Assembly (NCBI RefSeq): GCF_002891535.1
Contig: NZ_PDZR01000015.1
Location: forward strand, 33,519-97,518
Source: Methylocella silvestris
GTDB taxonomy: Bacteria; Pseudomonadota; Alphaproteobacteria; Rhizobiales; Beijerinckiaceae
Direction of reading: 5' to 3'
Length of the DNA: 64,000 nucleotides
Both the position numbers and the translations under genes were made by a program. Positions 45,809 through 54,254 of the stretch are shown here, in pieces (within the stretch, counting starts at the first letter, position 1; the number at the start of each line of letters is the position of its first letter). The notes under the pieces are model-generated. The model was not told the origin of the DNA. It did no database searches and saw only the letters and a list, made by a program, of their open reading frames with translations.

Positions 45809-46420
45809 ATGGCAGATGACGTCACTATTCGATTTACCGCCGACGTCTCCTACCTGCAGCGTGGCATTCAGCAAGCAAACACCGCCCTCGGAGCGACGAC
45901 GACAACGCTTATTTCGGGAGCAAGTCAGATCAACGCGTCCTTCGCCAATCTGACGCAGGCGTATGTCGGCAATGCGGGGCAGGAAATATCAAGCGCGCGC
46001 CCAGCAGGAGAGGCGCAGATCGCCATAGCGCGACAAGCGGAGCAGGCTCGCTTCGACATTGCATCGAACGGAGCAAAGTTGCAGGCGTCGCTTATTAGGG
46101 AACAGAGCGATTGGACGACGGGCGATGGCGGCGTCGATTTTCGTAATTGGTCGGCGCCGGCCTCTACCGCATGGCCGCCGGCGCTTTCGTGGATCCTCCA
46201 GGCAATAGGCGTCCCGAGCGCATCGGCTGGCATTGAATGCGCCGTCCTGGCGGCGGCGGGGGACGTCAACCTGTCATCATTTCAAAATACGCTTGCCATG
46301 CCTGTGAGCGTTGCCACGAACGCTGCGCTGTCTCTCAAGGTTGCGACCTTGTGGGGGTCGACAGGAACCGGCGTCAATCAGATCAAGCTCAGTCAGCTCG
46401 TCGTGGAAGCTCTCAACTAA
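45809..46420 (+). CDS. Chimeric remnant: tape-measure N-terminus joined to a distal tail protein C-terminus
   Basis: 203 residues. The first ~95 read like the start of a tape-measure protein (VTIRFTADVSYLQRGIQQAN..., then an Ala/Gln-rich helix). After LIREQSDW the character changes abruptly to a Trp/Pro/Gly-rich beta-type sequence. Tape measures normally exceed 600 residues and none is present here. The simplest reading is an internal deletion that removed most of the tape measure and the minor tail/baseplate genes, with the join near 46,110. GAGGAA lies 8 bp before the ATG. Confidence 0.55.
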   Translation: MADDVTIRFTADVSYLQRGIQQANTALGATTTTLISGASQINASFANLTQAYVGNAGQEISSARPAGEAQIAIARQAEQARFDIASNGAKLQASLIREQSDWTTGDGGVDFRNWSAPASTAWPPALSWILQAIGVPSASAGIECAVLAAAGDVNLSSFQNTLAMPVSVATNAALSLKVATLWGSTGTGVNQIKLSQLVVEALN

Positions 46421-46499
46421 CGCCGTCGACCTCATGCCCAGATGAATCCGCCCTTCATGGCGGGATAATTCCTTTGCGTGGAGCGGGAGCTAAATTGCT

Positions 46500-46976
46500 A
46501 TGAAGACACAACTCATGTCACCGCCCGAAAATGGCAATCGTAATGATGTGTCGATCAACGGTCGCGTTTATCAAAGCGTTCCCGGAGCGGCCATTTCAGT
46601 CCCGCCGTTCGATGTTGCGATCCTTGAGGCCAATGGATGGCAAATATTCGACGGCCCGTCTTCGCCGATCACGACCACAAATTACGCCTCCGGGTCTGTC
46701 AGCGGCATAGTGATGAGTCCAAGTGGGAACGCCATGGGGCTGGGCGTCCGACTCTATCTTGACGGGTCGGCAAACGCTGCGGGCGTCACGGCGGCCGACG
46801 TAAACGGGCGCTGGTCCATCGCGACCGGAGCGTTGTCAGCGGGACCTCATAGCTTCAGCGTTGAGATCGACGAGGGCTCTGGCGTCTTCTTGGTCGGCGG
46901 CGGCGGCGCTTCGAGCGGCGTCATGGATTTCAGCGCATCAGTAAATAGTGGATTGATTGCTGCAGTCGCAGCGTAG
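46500..46976 (+). CDS. Phage tail-associated protein, unknown
   Basis: 158 residues. The opening has NDVSINGRVYQSVPGAAISVPPFDVAILEANGWQ, a phrase common in short phage virion proteins. An Ig-like or carboxypeptidase-regulatory-like beta domain (SGNAMGLGVRLYLDGSANAAGVTAADVNGRWSI) follows. It was probably part of the tail tip or fibre. Confidence 0.6.
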   Translation: MKTQLMSPPENGNRNDVSINGRVYQSVPGAAISVPPFDVAILEANGWQIFDGPSSPITTTNYASGSVSGIVMSPSGNAMGLGVRLYLDGSANAAGVTAADVNGRWSIATGALSAGPHSFSVEIDEGSGVFLVGGGGASSGVMDFSASVNSGLIAAVAA

Positions 46977-46990
46977 AACGGAGTAAAGCA

Positions 46991-47998
46991 ATGGCTTTGC
47001 CGACGCTTAGCGTTACCCCAGGATCAGGGGCGACGATCAATACCTTGCCGAATGCGCCGCAGGCGACCGTGAATAGCGTGGCTGTCGCGCTGGCTACCGA
47101 CCAGGCTGCAGTACCAATATCTGCCGTCGCCCTGCCACTTCCGGCGGGCGCCGCTACTGCGGCAAATCAGGCGACAGAGATGTCGACGCTCGCGTCAATC
47201 CTTGCCGCGATTCAGGCGATGGACACGGCAATCGCGGTTACGAGTCGATCAGGCTATATATGGGGGGCAGTCTCCACGGCGGCGATTGCGTCCGCAGGAT
47301 TAACGGGCGGCTATGCGCCGAGCGATACGATTACGTTACCCACCGGAACCGGCGTAAATGCTCCGGCGGTTCTCATGGTTGTGGCGACCCAACTCGCGGC
47401 AATCCCGACGATCGTCAATGCGGGGAGCGGCGGCGCGGCAGGAACACAGACCCTGACCGGCACCACTGGAGCGGGAACGAAGTTTGCGCTGTCTGCGACG
47501 GTCGCTGGTGGAGTTATCACCTCGATCAACAGTATCACGACAGCGGGAAATTATACCGTCAATCCAACCACGGTCGCCGCCGAGCCCGTGACGGGAGGCA
47601 GCCTTGTCGGTGCGACAGTCAGCGTCAAGATGGCTCCGTTGACCCTGACTGTCGCCACTGGCGGCGTCTATGCGGCTCAGGTTGCAAATCCGGTGTCACA
47701 AGGATCGTCCTCGGGCTCGGGAGTGGGAGCGACTTTCAATCTGACAGGATTTGCGCCGCTCGCCACTCCGGTCGCGGCTGTGAATGCATCGCGGCAATAT
47801 CTCGCATTCCGTAATGACAGTCAGGCGTTGAGCCTTGGCGCTTCGCTCACTGGATCAGCGGGTTTGGGCGCGCTCGGGACCACGTCATTCGATCCTGGCG
47901 GATATGGCTACGAGTGGGGTGGAAGCCGCGTTCCAAGCAATGCACTGAGTTTGATTGGTCAGGCCGCTTTCCAGCAATTCACGGCGTGGGAGGGCTAA
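46991..47998 (+). CDS. Phage fibre-like, Ala/Thr/Gly-rich protein
   Basis: 335 residues, low in charge and rich in Ala, Thr, Gly and Val, as in tail fibres. The N-terminal TVNSVAVALATDQAAVPISAVALP and a C-terminal region (ASRQYLAFRNDSQALSLGASLTG) are typical of virion surface proteins. The exact role is not known. It sits directly upstream of the frameshifted SGNH-hydrolase gene. Confidence 0.6.
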   Translation: MALPTLSVTPGSGATINTLPNAPQATVNSVAVALATDQAAVPISAVALPLPAGAATAANQATEMSTLASILAAIQAMDTAIAVTSRSGYIWGAVSTAAIASAGLTGGYAPSDTITLPTGTGVNAPAVLMVVATQLAAIPTIVNAGSGGAAGTQTLTGTTGAGTKFALSATVAGGVITSINSITTAGNYTVNPTTVAAEPVTGGSLVGATVSVKMAPLTLTVATGGVYAAQVANPVSQGSSSGSGVGATFNLTGFAPLATPVAAVNASRQYLAFRNDSQALSLGASLTGSAGLGALGTTSFDPGGYGYEWGGSRVPSNALSLIGQAAFQQFTAWEG

Positions 47999-48002
47999 TT
48001 CG

Positions 48003-49131
48003 ATGGATCTTCGCGGGCGTCCCCAACCTGGGGAAACGATTTTCGGCAAGATCAAACGACTGGCGTCGCGCGCCCGGTCAGGCCTCGGCAATCCTCATTT
48101 CATCGATCCGGCGACCGGCCTGCCGATGCTTATGGCCAACGCGCCGACCGTGACGACTACGGCGAGCCTCTTCGCCAATCAGGCCGCTGTTGTGGCGGCG
48201 GGCTATAGCAAGCTCTTCGCCGCCGTCGTCAGTGGAAGCGTCAATCCGGTGTATTATTGCGCCGGTGGCTGGCCGAGGATCAACGCCAACGTCTATCTCG
48301 TCCTGCCGTCAGGCACGACCTGGTCGACGGGAAACGGCAACGCGGGCAATAATCCGCCGTTGCAGGCGCTCGCCCCCCGCGTGAAATTCAAGACTGACAG
48401 CCCGAAGTTTGTCCTCGGCGTCACCGGCACATATCGGCTGATCGTCAATGGGCGATATCTCTCTGGCGCAATATGCGCCATCGGGCGCCGTGCCCTCCTA
48501 TTCGCTGGTCGACTTTACCGCTGTCGGCGGCCGGCAAGAGCGGCAGATCGAGATCGAGATGATCACCGCCACATCGTTCTATGGCGCATGGGTTGGGCCG
48601 ACAGAGACGATCTGGGCGCCGCCGTCCAGCGACAATCTACGCTGGATCCAGAACGGCGACAGCCTCACGCAGTCGGCCGGAAATCTGCCTGGCGGTCTTG
48701 GGGACGGCTATGGCGAGATCATGGCCGATTGCCTCGGCATATCCGATTATCGCGCGGCGGGCATCGGTGCACCGGTTATTACGCCAACAACGGCGGCGTC
48801 AATTACCGAATGCAGGAACATATGTTTGACCTGCTCAACTACAACCCGGATGTGATCTCGCTGGCCGCGGCGTCAATGACGCAACGTTCGGCTTCGCTCT
48901 TGCGCAACCTGGCCTTGCGTCATGCATCGCGCAGGCGCGGGCCTATTCCGTCACCATGCCTATTTTCGTTACCGGCGTCCTGGTGTCGGCCAATGATGCG
49001 GTTGCGCTTGCGTGGGAGACGGCGCAGGCGGCTTATGTCGCGTCGCTGAACGATCCCAACTTGTTTTTCATCCCGATCACAACAGACCCTAACGGCTGCT
49101 TGGACCAAGCCGGAATTGCGCCCCGAATTTG
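48003..49131 (+). pseudogene. SGNH/GDSL hydrolase-like tail protein, broken by three frameshifts
   Basis: The reading starts MDLRGRPQPGETIFGKIKRLA and can be followed to the stop at 49129 only by changing frame near 48,460, 48,770 and 48,860. The joined protein would be about 375 residues. The catalytic-type block IQNGDSLTQSAG, the following GYGEIMADCLG, and later YNPDVISLAAA mark an SGNH hydrolase; in phages these sit on tail fibres and deacetylate glycans. All pieces lie in order without gaps, so this is one decayed gene, or sequencing error at three sites. Confidence 0.7.
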
Positions 49132-49210
49132 ATCTCATTTTCCGGCGTCGTTTCGGGGCGCCGTCCTCGCGGAGCGGGAGATGGGCGATTCGCTCCGATT
49201 AGGGCGCGAG

Positions 49211-49246
49211 GCGGACACATGACGTCCGCGCCGACCCGGCTTTTTT
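49211..49246 (+). terminator. Possible terminator before the lysis module
   Basis: A hairpin GCGGAC/GTCCGC (49211-49229) is followed by GCCG-ACC-CGGC (49230-49240) and TTTTTT. It separates the tail remnant genes from the lysis genes. Confidence 0.45.
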
Positions 49247-49327
49247 GATGAAAAAGTTCAACCACCTCATTTTCTTACGCTGTGTTCGCCTCGCCTTGTG
49301 CGGGCTTTTTCTTGTTTGGAGACCGCG

Positions 49328-50110
49328 ATGGCCATGGGACGATTTTCCTTCTGCCTCCCCTATACTTTGCGAGAAGAGGGTGGGGAGTCGAACGATCCGC
49401 GCGATCCAGGCGGCTACACCAATAAGGGCGTAACGCAGAGTCGCTACGATCAGTACCGCAGCGCCGGCCGCATGCCGCGTCAAAGCGTCTCGAGGATTTC
49501 CGATACCGAACTGGAAGACCTCTACCGCCGCTGCTATTGGGATGCGGTCAATGGCGAGAAACTACGACCGGGCGAGGATCTATCCGCCTTCGATTTTGCG
49601 GTGAATTCGGGTCCGACGCGCGCCCGATCCGCGCTGGCCAAAGCCAGTGTGGGATCCCCGCCGATCGCCACAGTCATCGAAAACATTGCGAATATTCGGC
49701 TTTCCTTCCTCCATGCGCTCGGGACCTGGGGCGCCTTCGGTAAGGGCTGGGGCGCGCGCGTGGCGCGGATTGAGGCCGCGAGTTTGAAGATGGCTTCTGC
49801 GCCGATCGCCCCGCATGCCGCTGCGGCCAAGGCGCGGCAAAAGGCAAACGCCACTGCTGCAAAGAGAAGCGCCGCCGCGGCTCCCGTAGGCGCCGCTGGG
49901 GCGCAGCATTTTCTCGAAAGTCCGTTATGGGTCGCCGCGCTCGTTTTCGTGGCGATGATCGCCGCAACGGCTGTTGTCGCCTATGCGGCATGGCGTCAAA
50001 GCCAGCGCGCTGAAGCTCTCGGTGATGCGGCCGCCGCTCAGGCCACCGCCGTGGACCAACTCTTAACTACAAGCGTGGCCCAGGTCGCAGTTGGGCAAGC
50101 AAAATCCTGA
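49328..50110 (+). CDS. GH108-type endolysin with C-terminal membrane anchor
   Basis: 260 residues. The N-terminal GH108 domain has the catalytic Glu in REEGGESNDPRDPGGYTNKGVTQ and ends near the FDFAVNSGPTRA region. An Ala/Lys-rich linker (residues about 155-185) and a membrane helix (WVAALVFVAMIAATAVVAYAA, about 202-222) follow. The enzyme cleaves peptidoglycan glycan strands for lysis. GGAG lies before ATG 49328. A C-terminal anchor on an endolysin is unusual. Confidence 0.82.
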   Translation: MAMGRFSFCLPYTLREEGGESNDPRDPGGYTNKGVTQSRYDQYRSAGRMPRQSVSRISDTELEDLYRRCYWDAVNGEKLRPGEDLSAFDFAVNSGPTRARSALAKASVGSPPIATVIENIANIRLSFLHALGTWGAFGKGWGARVARIEAASLKMASAPIAPHAAAAKARQKANATAAKRSAAAAPVGAAGAQHFLESPLWVAALVFVAMIAATAVVAYAAWRQSQRAEALGDAAAAQATAVDQLLTTSVAQVAVGQAKS

Positions 50111-50133
50111 CGCTAAAATCCGGAGATCCTGGA

Positions 50134-50502
50134 ATGATCTGGTTTGCTCTTTTCAGCACGGCGAGCCTCGCCGTCTATTTCCTTCTCATCCGGCCGAAGC
50201 TGAAGGAATTCCGCCTCATCGCTGGAATTCTCGGCAAAATCGACGAGGCCGGGCTCTCTGGATGGGAGAAGTTCAAGCTGCGCTTGCTCGGCCAGAAGAC
50301 CTGGCTTTCCGGCGCCGTCGGCGTGTTTGTGACGGTCCTGCCTGGCGCCCTCGAGAATCTCCACCTCGTGGATTTTTCGGCCTTCTTCGCGGAGGGAGTC
50401 GCGCTGAAGATCTCGGGGGCGATCATGTTGCTCATGACCGTGACGCATATTTTCGGAATCGTAAAGGCGGCGCAGATCGAACCGAAAAGGCCTGATCAAT
50501 GA
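50134..50502 (+). CDS. Small membrane protein of the lysis module (holin candidate)
   Basis: 122 residues. An N-terminal membrane helix (IWFALFSTASLAVYFLLI), a basic cytoplasmic stretch, then two hydrophobic segments (SGAVGVFVTVLPGALENL; ISGAIMLLMTVTHIFGIV). Size, topology and position after the endolysin fit a holin. The family is not recognised. It overlaps the next gene by 4 bp. Confidence 0.6.
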   Translation: MIWFALFSTASLAVYFLLIRPKLKEFRLIAGILGKIDEAGLSGWEKFKLRLLGQKTWLSGAVGVFVTVLPGALENLHLVDFSAFFAEGVALKISGAIMLLMTVTHIFGIVKAAQIEPKRPDQ

Positions 50503-50954
50503 TTGCGCTGCTTCTGCCAATTCTGAATGCGTTGTTCGGCGGCTTCATAAAACCCTTCGTCGCCGCCTGGACGAATTACGAGCGCGCCAAGCTCGATTTG
50601 AATGAGAAGGGCTTTGAGGCGGCCGCGTCGTCCGACGCGGCCGTGATGAGCCAGGCGCTCAAATCAGATATCGAACTCAACGCCTTGAAGGTCCAGGTCT
50701 ACGGCCAGCCGGTCAATCGGCTGATCATGCTGATCGCGGGCGTCCCGCCGGCCATTCATTTCGGCCTGGTCTTCCTTGATACGATCCTCGCCGCAAAATT
50801 TCTGTTCGGCGCTCCTGGGCCGCTGGGCGTTCCGAAGCTCCCTGCGCCTTATGACACTTTTGAATGGGCGATCGTCTCGAGTTTTTTCCTCGTTCATGCC
50901 GTCGCATTAGGCGCCGGGAATGTCTCGGCATGGCTAAGCCGGAAGGGTGGGTGA
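50499..50954 (+). CDS. Second membrane protein of the lysis module
   Basis: 151 residues. The N-terminal helix (IALLLPILNALFGGFI) is followed by a charged helical region with a YERAKLDLNEKGFEAA phrase, then two membrane helices (LIMLIAGVPPAIHFGLVF; WAIVSSFFLVHAVALG). It resembles phage holin-like proteins of the three-helix type. Together with its neighbour it may form a holin/antiholin pair. Confidence 0.6.
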   Translation: MIALLLPILNALFGGFIKPFVAAWTNYERAKLDLNEKGFEAAASSDAAVMSQALKSDIELNALKVQVYGQPVNRLIMLIAGVPPAIHFGLVFLDTILAAKFLFGAPGPLGVPKLPAPYDTFEWAIVSSFFLVHAVALGAGNVSAWLSRKGG

Positions 50955-50957
50955 CGC

Positions 50958-51185
50958 ATGAAAATCATCGTCCTTATCCTGACCTGCCTCGCCTCGACGC
51001 CGCAGGAGGCGTGCACGCGAGAAACCGCCCTCGATGTCCGCGAGGTGACGGCGTCACCCGGGGAATGCGGGATGGCCGGTCTGGCGACAGCGGCGGCCGA
51101 TCCGCGCGGCGGCGACGGACTGCGCCTCAAGATCGTTTGCGGCCGCCCCGTGCGAGAGGAGCGCGCATCAAATGGCGGTTCCTGA
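50958..51185 (+). CDS. Small exported protein of the lysis module
   Basis: 75 residues with a short signal-like N-terminus (KIIVLILTCLAST) and several Cys. By position it could be a small spanin or periplasmic lysis factor, but there is no clear lipobox. It overlaps the next gene by 14 bp. Confidence 0.5.
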   Translation: MKIIVLILTCLASTPQEACTRETALDVREVTASPGECGMAGLATAAADPRGGDGLRLKIVCGRPVREERASNGGS

Positions 51186-51456
51186 CGCGACGGATGTCTG
51201 GTCGAATATTGTCTCGGGCGGCGTCGGGACGGCGCTTGGCGTGCTGGGAACCATCATTGTCGCGGTGCTCAATCGCCAGCCATCGATGGCGACGATCGTC
51301 GACGCGCGCATTCGCACCCTTATCGAGGGATATGAGAAGCACGTCGAAGACCTGCAGCACGAGATCCAGAAGCTGGAGGCCAAGGTTGATACTTTGACAC
51401 GGGCGCTTGCCGCCGCTCACGCCTATCGCTTTTCGGGAAAAATCGACGACGTCTGA
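51172..51456 (+). CDS. Membrane/coiled-coil lysis protein
   Basis: 94 residues: one membrane helix (GGVGTALGVLGTIIVAVL, about residues 15-33) and a C-terminal coiled coil (EGYEKHVEDLQHEIQKLEAKVDTL). This is the layout of an inner-membrane spanin (Rz-like) or a small holin. It is the last prophage gene, ahead of a strong terminator. Confidence 0.55.
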   Translation: MAVPDATDVWSNIVSGGVGTALGVLGTIIVAVLNRQPSMATIVDARIRTLIEGYEKHVEDLQHEIQKLEAKVDTLTRALAAAHAYRFSGKIDDV

Positions 51457-51556
51457 TACGAAAATGCTGGCGGGAGCAAAGCGGCGCCTATCAAAAGAAC
51501 ATATCACACGCCGCGCTTTGTCTGACGACTCTCGCAGCGCCGCGGCCTCCCATTTT

Positions 51557-51592
51557 GCCCCTGTCTCGCTCTAGCGAGGCGGGGGCTTTTTT
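51557..51592 (+). terminator. Strong intrinsic terminator at the right end of the prophage
   Basis: GCCCC-TGT-CTCGCT (51557-51570), loop CT, AGCGAG-GCG-GGGGC (51573-51586), then TTTTTT. It ends the lysis operon and marks the approximate right border of the phage genes. The bases up to 51767 hold no other feature I recognise. Confidence 0.8.
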
Positions 51593-51767
51593 GCTGTTTC
51601 GAGCTCAACTTATGAAAGGCATGATCCAATGCTGTGTTGCGCGAAATTGGCCTCGCGCGGCTTGCAGGAACAAGTATTATGCGCCAACAATCGGGCCGAA
51701 AACTTGCATCAGCTGCTTAAAGGGATCGCGTGCAGGTGTCTGGCGATGGGCAGTCCGGGAGGTGGAG

Positions 51768-53534
51768 GTGACGGCGCGTTTGCTTTCAGTGAACGTCGGC
51801 CTGCCGCGCGATATCGACTGGCGCGGGAAGACTGTCCACACCGCCATCTGGAAGACGCCCGTGCAAGGGCGACGCATAGTGCGTCATCTCAACATTGACG
51901 GGGATGGGCAGGGAGACATCGCCGGACACGGAGGCGAGCACCGCGCCGTCTTCGTCTATCAGATCGACTCCTATCGCTACTGGCAAATCCAGCTCGGCCG
52001 AAACGATTTCACCCATGGGCAGTTCGGCGAGAACTTCACCATTGATGGCTTGTCCGACCAAGACGTGTGCATCGGAGATCAATATCGTATCGGCGGCGCG
52101 TTGCTGGAGGTGACGCAGCCGCGCGTCACCTGTTACCGGGTAGGCATCCGAATGCGCGAACCACAGATGGCCGCGCTGCTGGTGGCGCATGGCCGGCCGG
52201 GGTTCTACTTTCGTGTTTTGCAGGAAGGCGAGGTGGGAGCCGGCGACGAGATCATGCAGGTCGCCGCGGGCCCCGAACGCATGAGCGTTTTCGAGATCAA
52301 CGCTCTGCTGTATATGCCCGGTCACCCTCGTGGCCAGCTCGAGCGCGCGCTGCGCATCCCCGCGCTGAGCGCCGGCTGGGGCGCCTCTTTCCAGGCGCTG
52401 CTCCAGCAGGACCAAAGCGGCGGCGCCACAACAGGAAACGCGGGGCTTGCTCGGCGGTTTGGACCTGCTCCGGCATGGCCGGGATTTCGCCCGCTTCGGG
52501 TTTCGCGAAAATTTCAGGAAAGCAGCAGCGTCCTCTCGCTGACTTTCGAGTCAGTTGACGGATCCTCTCTGACCAAAGCCCTGCCAGGTCAGTTTATCAT
52601 TCTGCGGCTGAAGGCTGGAGCCAACGCGCCCGCGCTCTTGCGCAGCTATTCGCTATCGGGCGAACCCAGCACTGAACACTATCGCGTAAGCGTAAAGCGC
52701 GAACCCCATGGAGCGGCTACCGCATACATCCACGATGAACTGCAGGTTGGCGACGTGCTCGACGTGAGCGCACCCCGGGGCAGCTTCACGCTTCGGCCCG
52801 GTGACGGACCTGTTGTGTTCCTAAGCGCCGGCATTGGCGCGACCCCTCTGCTGGCAATGCTCCACGCTTTGGCGGCGGAGGCTTCGGCGCGGGAAATCTG
52901 GTGGCTGTACGGAACTCGTGACCATCACGAGCACCCGTTCGCCGCTGAGGCGGACGCCCTCGCGCAAATGTTGGGCCACAGTCGCCGCCGCATTTGCTAC
53001 AGTTCGCCTGCGGCCGACGATCAGTTGGGAGTCGATTTCGACGCGCGCGGACACATGGATATGGACGGCGTGCGAGAGCTCGGGACGCCGCGAAATGCTG
53101 ACTTTTACATCTGCGGGCCGCCTACCTTCTTGAGCGATCTCAGCGCTGGTCTCGCCGAATGGGGGGTCGCTTCAAGCAACGTTCACACCGAGATTTTCGG
53201 CTCGGGTCCATCCATGACTCCAGGCGTCGCAGCGGCGCCGCGCCCGCGGCCTCATCTGCCGCATGGGGCTCCCGGCAATGGACCTCGCGTCTCGTTTGCC
53301 CGGAGCGGCATAGACGTTCACTGGGGTTCGAACTGCCAGAGCCTGCTTGAGCTTGCCGAAGCGTGCGACGTGCCGGTACGATGGTCATGCCGGACGGGCG
53401 TTTGCCACACCTGTGAGACGGGGCTTGTGGCCGGGGCCGTGATATATCGGCCCGAGCCAATCGACGCGCCCGCCGGCGGCAATGCGTTGATCTGCTGCTG
53501 CCAGCCCCAAGGCGACATCGTCATAGACCTTTGA
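51768..53534 (+). CDS. MOSC-ferredoxin reductase fusion oxidoreductase
   Basis: A 588-residue fusion. The N-terminal MOSC domain (about residues 1-165) has GDIAGHGGEHRAVFVY and HGQFGENFTIDGL, with a Cys in QPRVTCYRVG. A ferredoxin-reductase FAD/NAD module (about 240-470) has RSYSLSGEPS and FLSAGIGATPLLAML. The C-terminal 2Fe-2S ferredoxin has SCRTGVCHTCETG and a final ICCCQPQGD. It probably passes electrons from NAD(P)H to a molybdenum-cofactor-type site; the substrate is unknown. GTG 51768 is preferred: GGGAGG precedes it and the 71-codon upstream extension is not conserved-looking. Confidence 0.82.
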   Translation: MTARLLSVNVGLPRDIDWRGKTVHTAIWKTPVQGRRIVRHLNIDGDGQGDIAGHGGEHRAVFVYQIDSYRYWQIQLGRNDFTHGQFGENFTIDGLSDQDVCIGDQYRIGGALLEVTQPRVTCYRVGIRMREPQMAALLVAHGRPGFYFRVLQEGEVGAGDEIMQVAAGPERMSVFEINALLYMPGHPRGQLERALRIPALSAGWGASFQALLQQDQSGGATTGNAGLARRFGPAPAWPGFRPLRVSRKFQESSSVLSLTFESVDGSSLTKALPGQFIILRLKAGANAPALLRSYSLSGEPSTEHYRVSVKREPHGAATAYIHDELQVGDVLDVSAPRGSFTLRPGDGPVVFLSAGIGATPLLAMLHALAAEASAREIWWLYGTRDHHEHPFAAEADALAQMLGHSRRRICYSSPAADDQLGVDFDARGHMDMDGVRELGTPRNADFYICGPPTFLSDLSAGLAEWGVASSNVHTEIFGSGPSMTPGVAAAPRPRPHLPHGAPGNGPRVSFARSGIDVHWGSNCQSLLELAEACDVPVRWSCRTGVCHTCETGLVAGAVIYRPEPIDAPAGGNALICCCQPQGDIVIDL

Positions 53535-53584
53535 AATCGAGTTGGGGCCGGCGCCTATCACGATGACCTCGGAATCGCGGCTCG

Positions 53585-53969
53585 CTACGGCAGCGGTTTT
53601 CCGGCCTGCTCCTGGACAATGTATTCGGCGTACCAGTCCGGCTCCCCCCTGGCTGATCTATGCTCGTGTTCGTCGTGCGGGGCGGCCGCGTCCCGAAGCG
53701 CAGCTGCGAGTTCCGTCCCCGAATGAAATATTGTATCGTTGGCCTCCACTCGTCCCGGGCAATTGCACGGTAATCGCCTCGAACATCCAGCCATTGACGC
53801 CTGGATCGCTGGATGAGGCGAACGAAGCATAGCTGCGCAGGGCAGGGCAGATGACGCGGCCCTCAAGGTGCGCAACGGGTGAAGACAAATCGCACGGCGC
53901 GGACTTCCTCTGCACGCTCTCGACAAAGAGTCGCAAAGACTCATTCTTGAGCGGATCCATCAAATGCAT
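53585..53969 (-). pseudogene. Small frameshifted gene of unknown function
   Basis: Two overlapping minus-strand frames join into one plausible ~128-residue protein. The first part (MDPLKNESLRLF ... EAITVQLPG) reads from 53969 to about 53760. The second (GRVEANDTIFHSGTELAAALRDAAAPHDEHEHR ... WYAEYIVQEQAG) reads on to 53585. The switch falls in the CCCGGGA run near 53755, so one base was probably lost. The C-terminal HDEHEHR/DWYAEYIV pattern recalls small alphaproteobacterial proteins of unknown function. The region from 53970 to 54254 is AT-rich in part and holds no gene I can support. Confidence 0.5.
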
Positions 53970-54254
53970 GGGATAAACAGGGAAGATAAATATAAGGATT
54001 TTTTTGGCAGTTTATAGATGTAGTAAATAATAGATTTTAGCAAATACTGCTGTTATTTAATACGCTATGATTACTGCGAGAATATACAATCATATCCATG
54101 ATCTTCTTGCTTTATTCGCGGGCCGGCCGTCTGACGCCGGCGTCGCGGGCGGCTTCGCACGCCTTCGCGAGAGGCCAGACGCCAAAATCTTGCCACCCCC
54201 GGCACAGACCGCTACACGGTGCAGCGTCAGACCTCAGATATTTGGAGACGAGCC

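Noticed and set aside
33303..51592. Calling the phage region a gene transfer agent outright
   Set aside because: The gene order resembles siphophages in general. The S24 repressor with operators and the lysis cassette fit a prophage better, so it is left only as a possibility.
53542..53832. Plus-strand 96-codon ORF after the MOSC fusion
   Set aside because: The minus strand gives a coherent frameshifted protein over the same bases.
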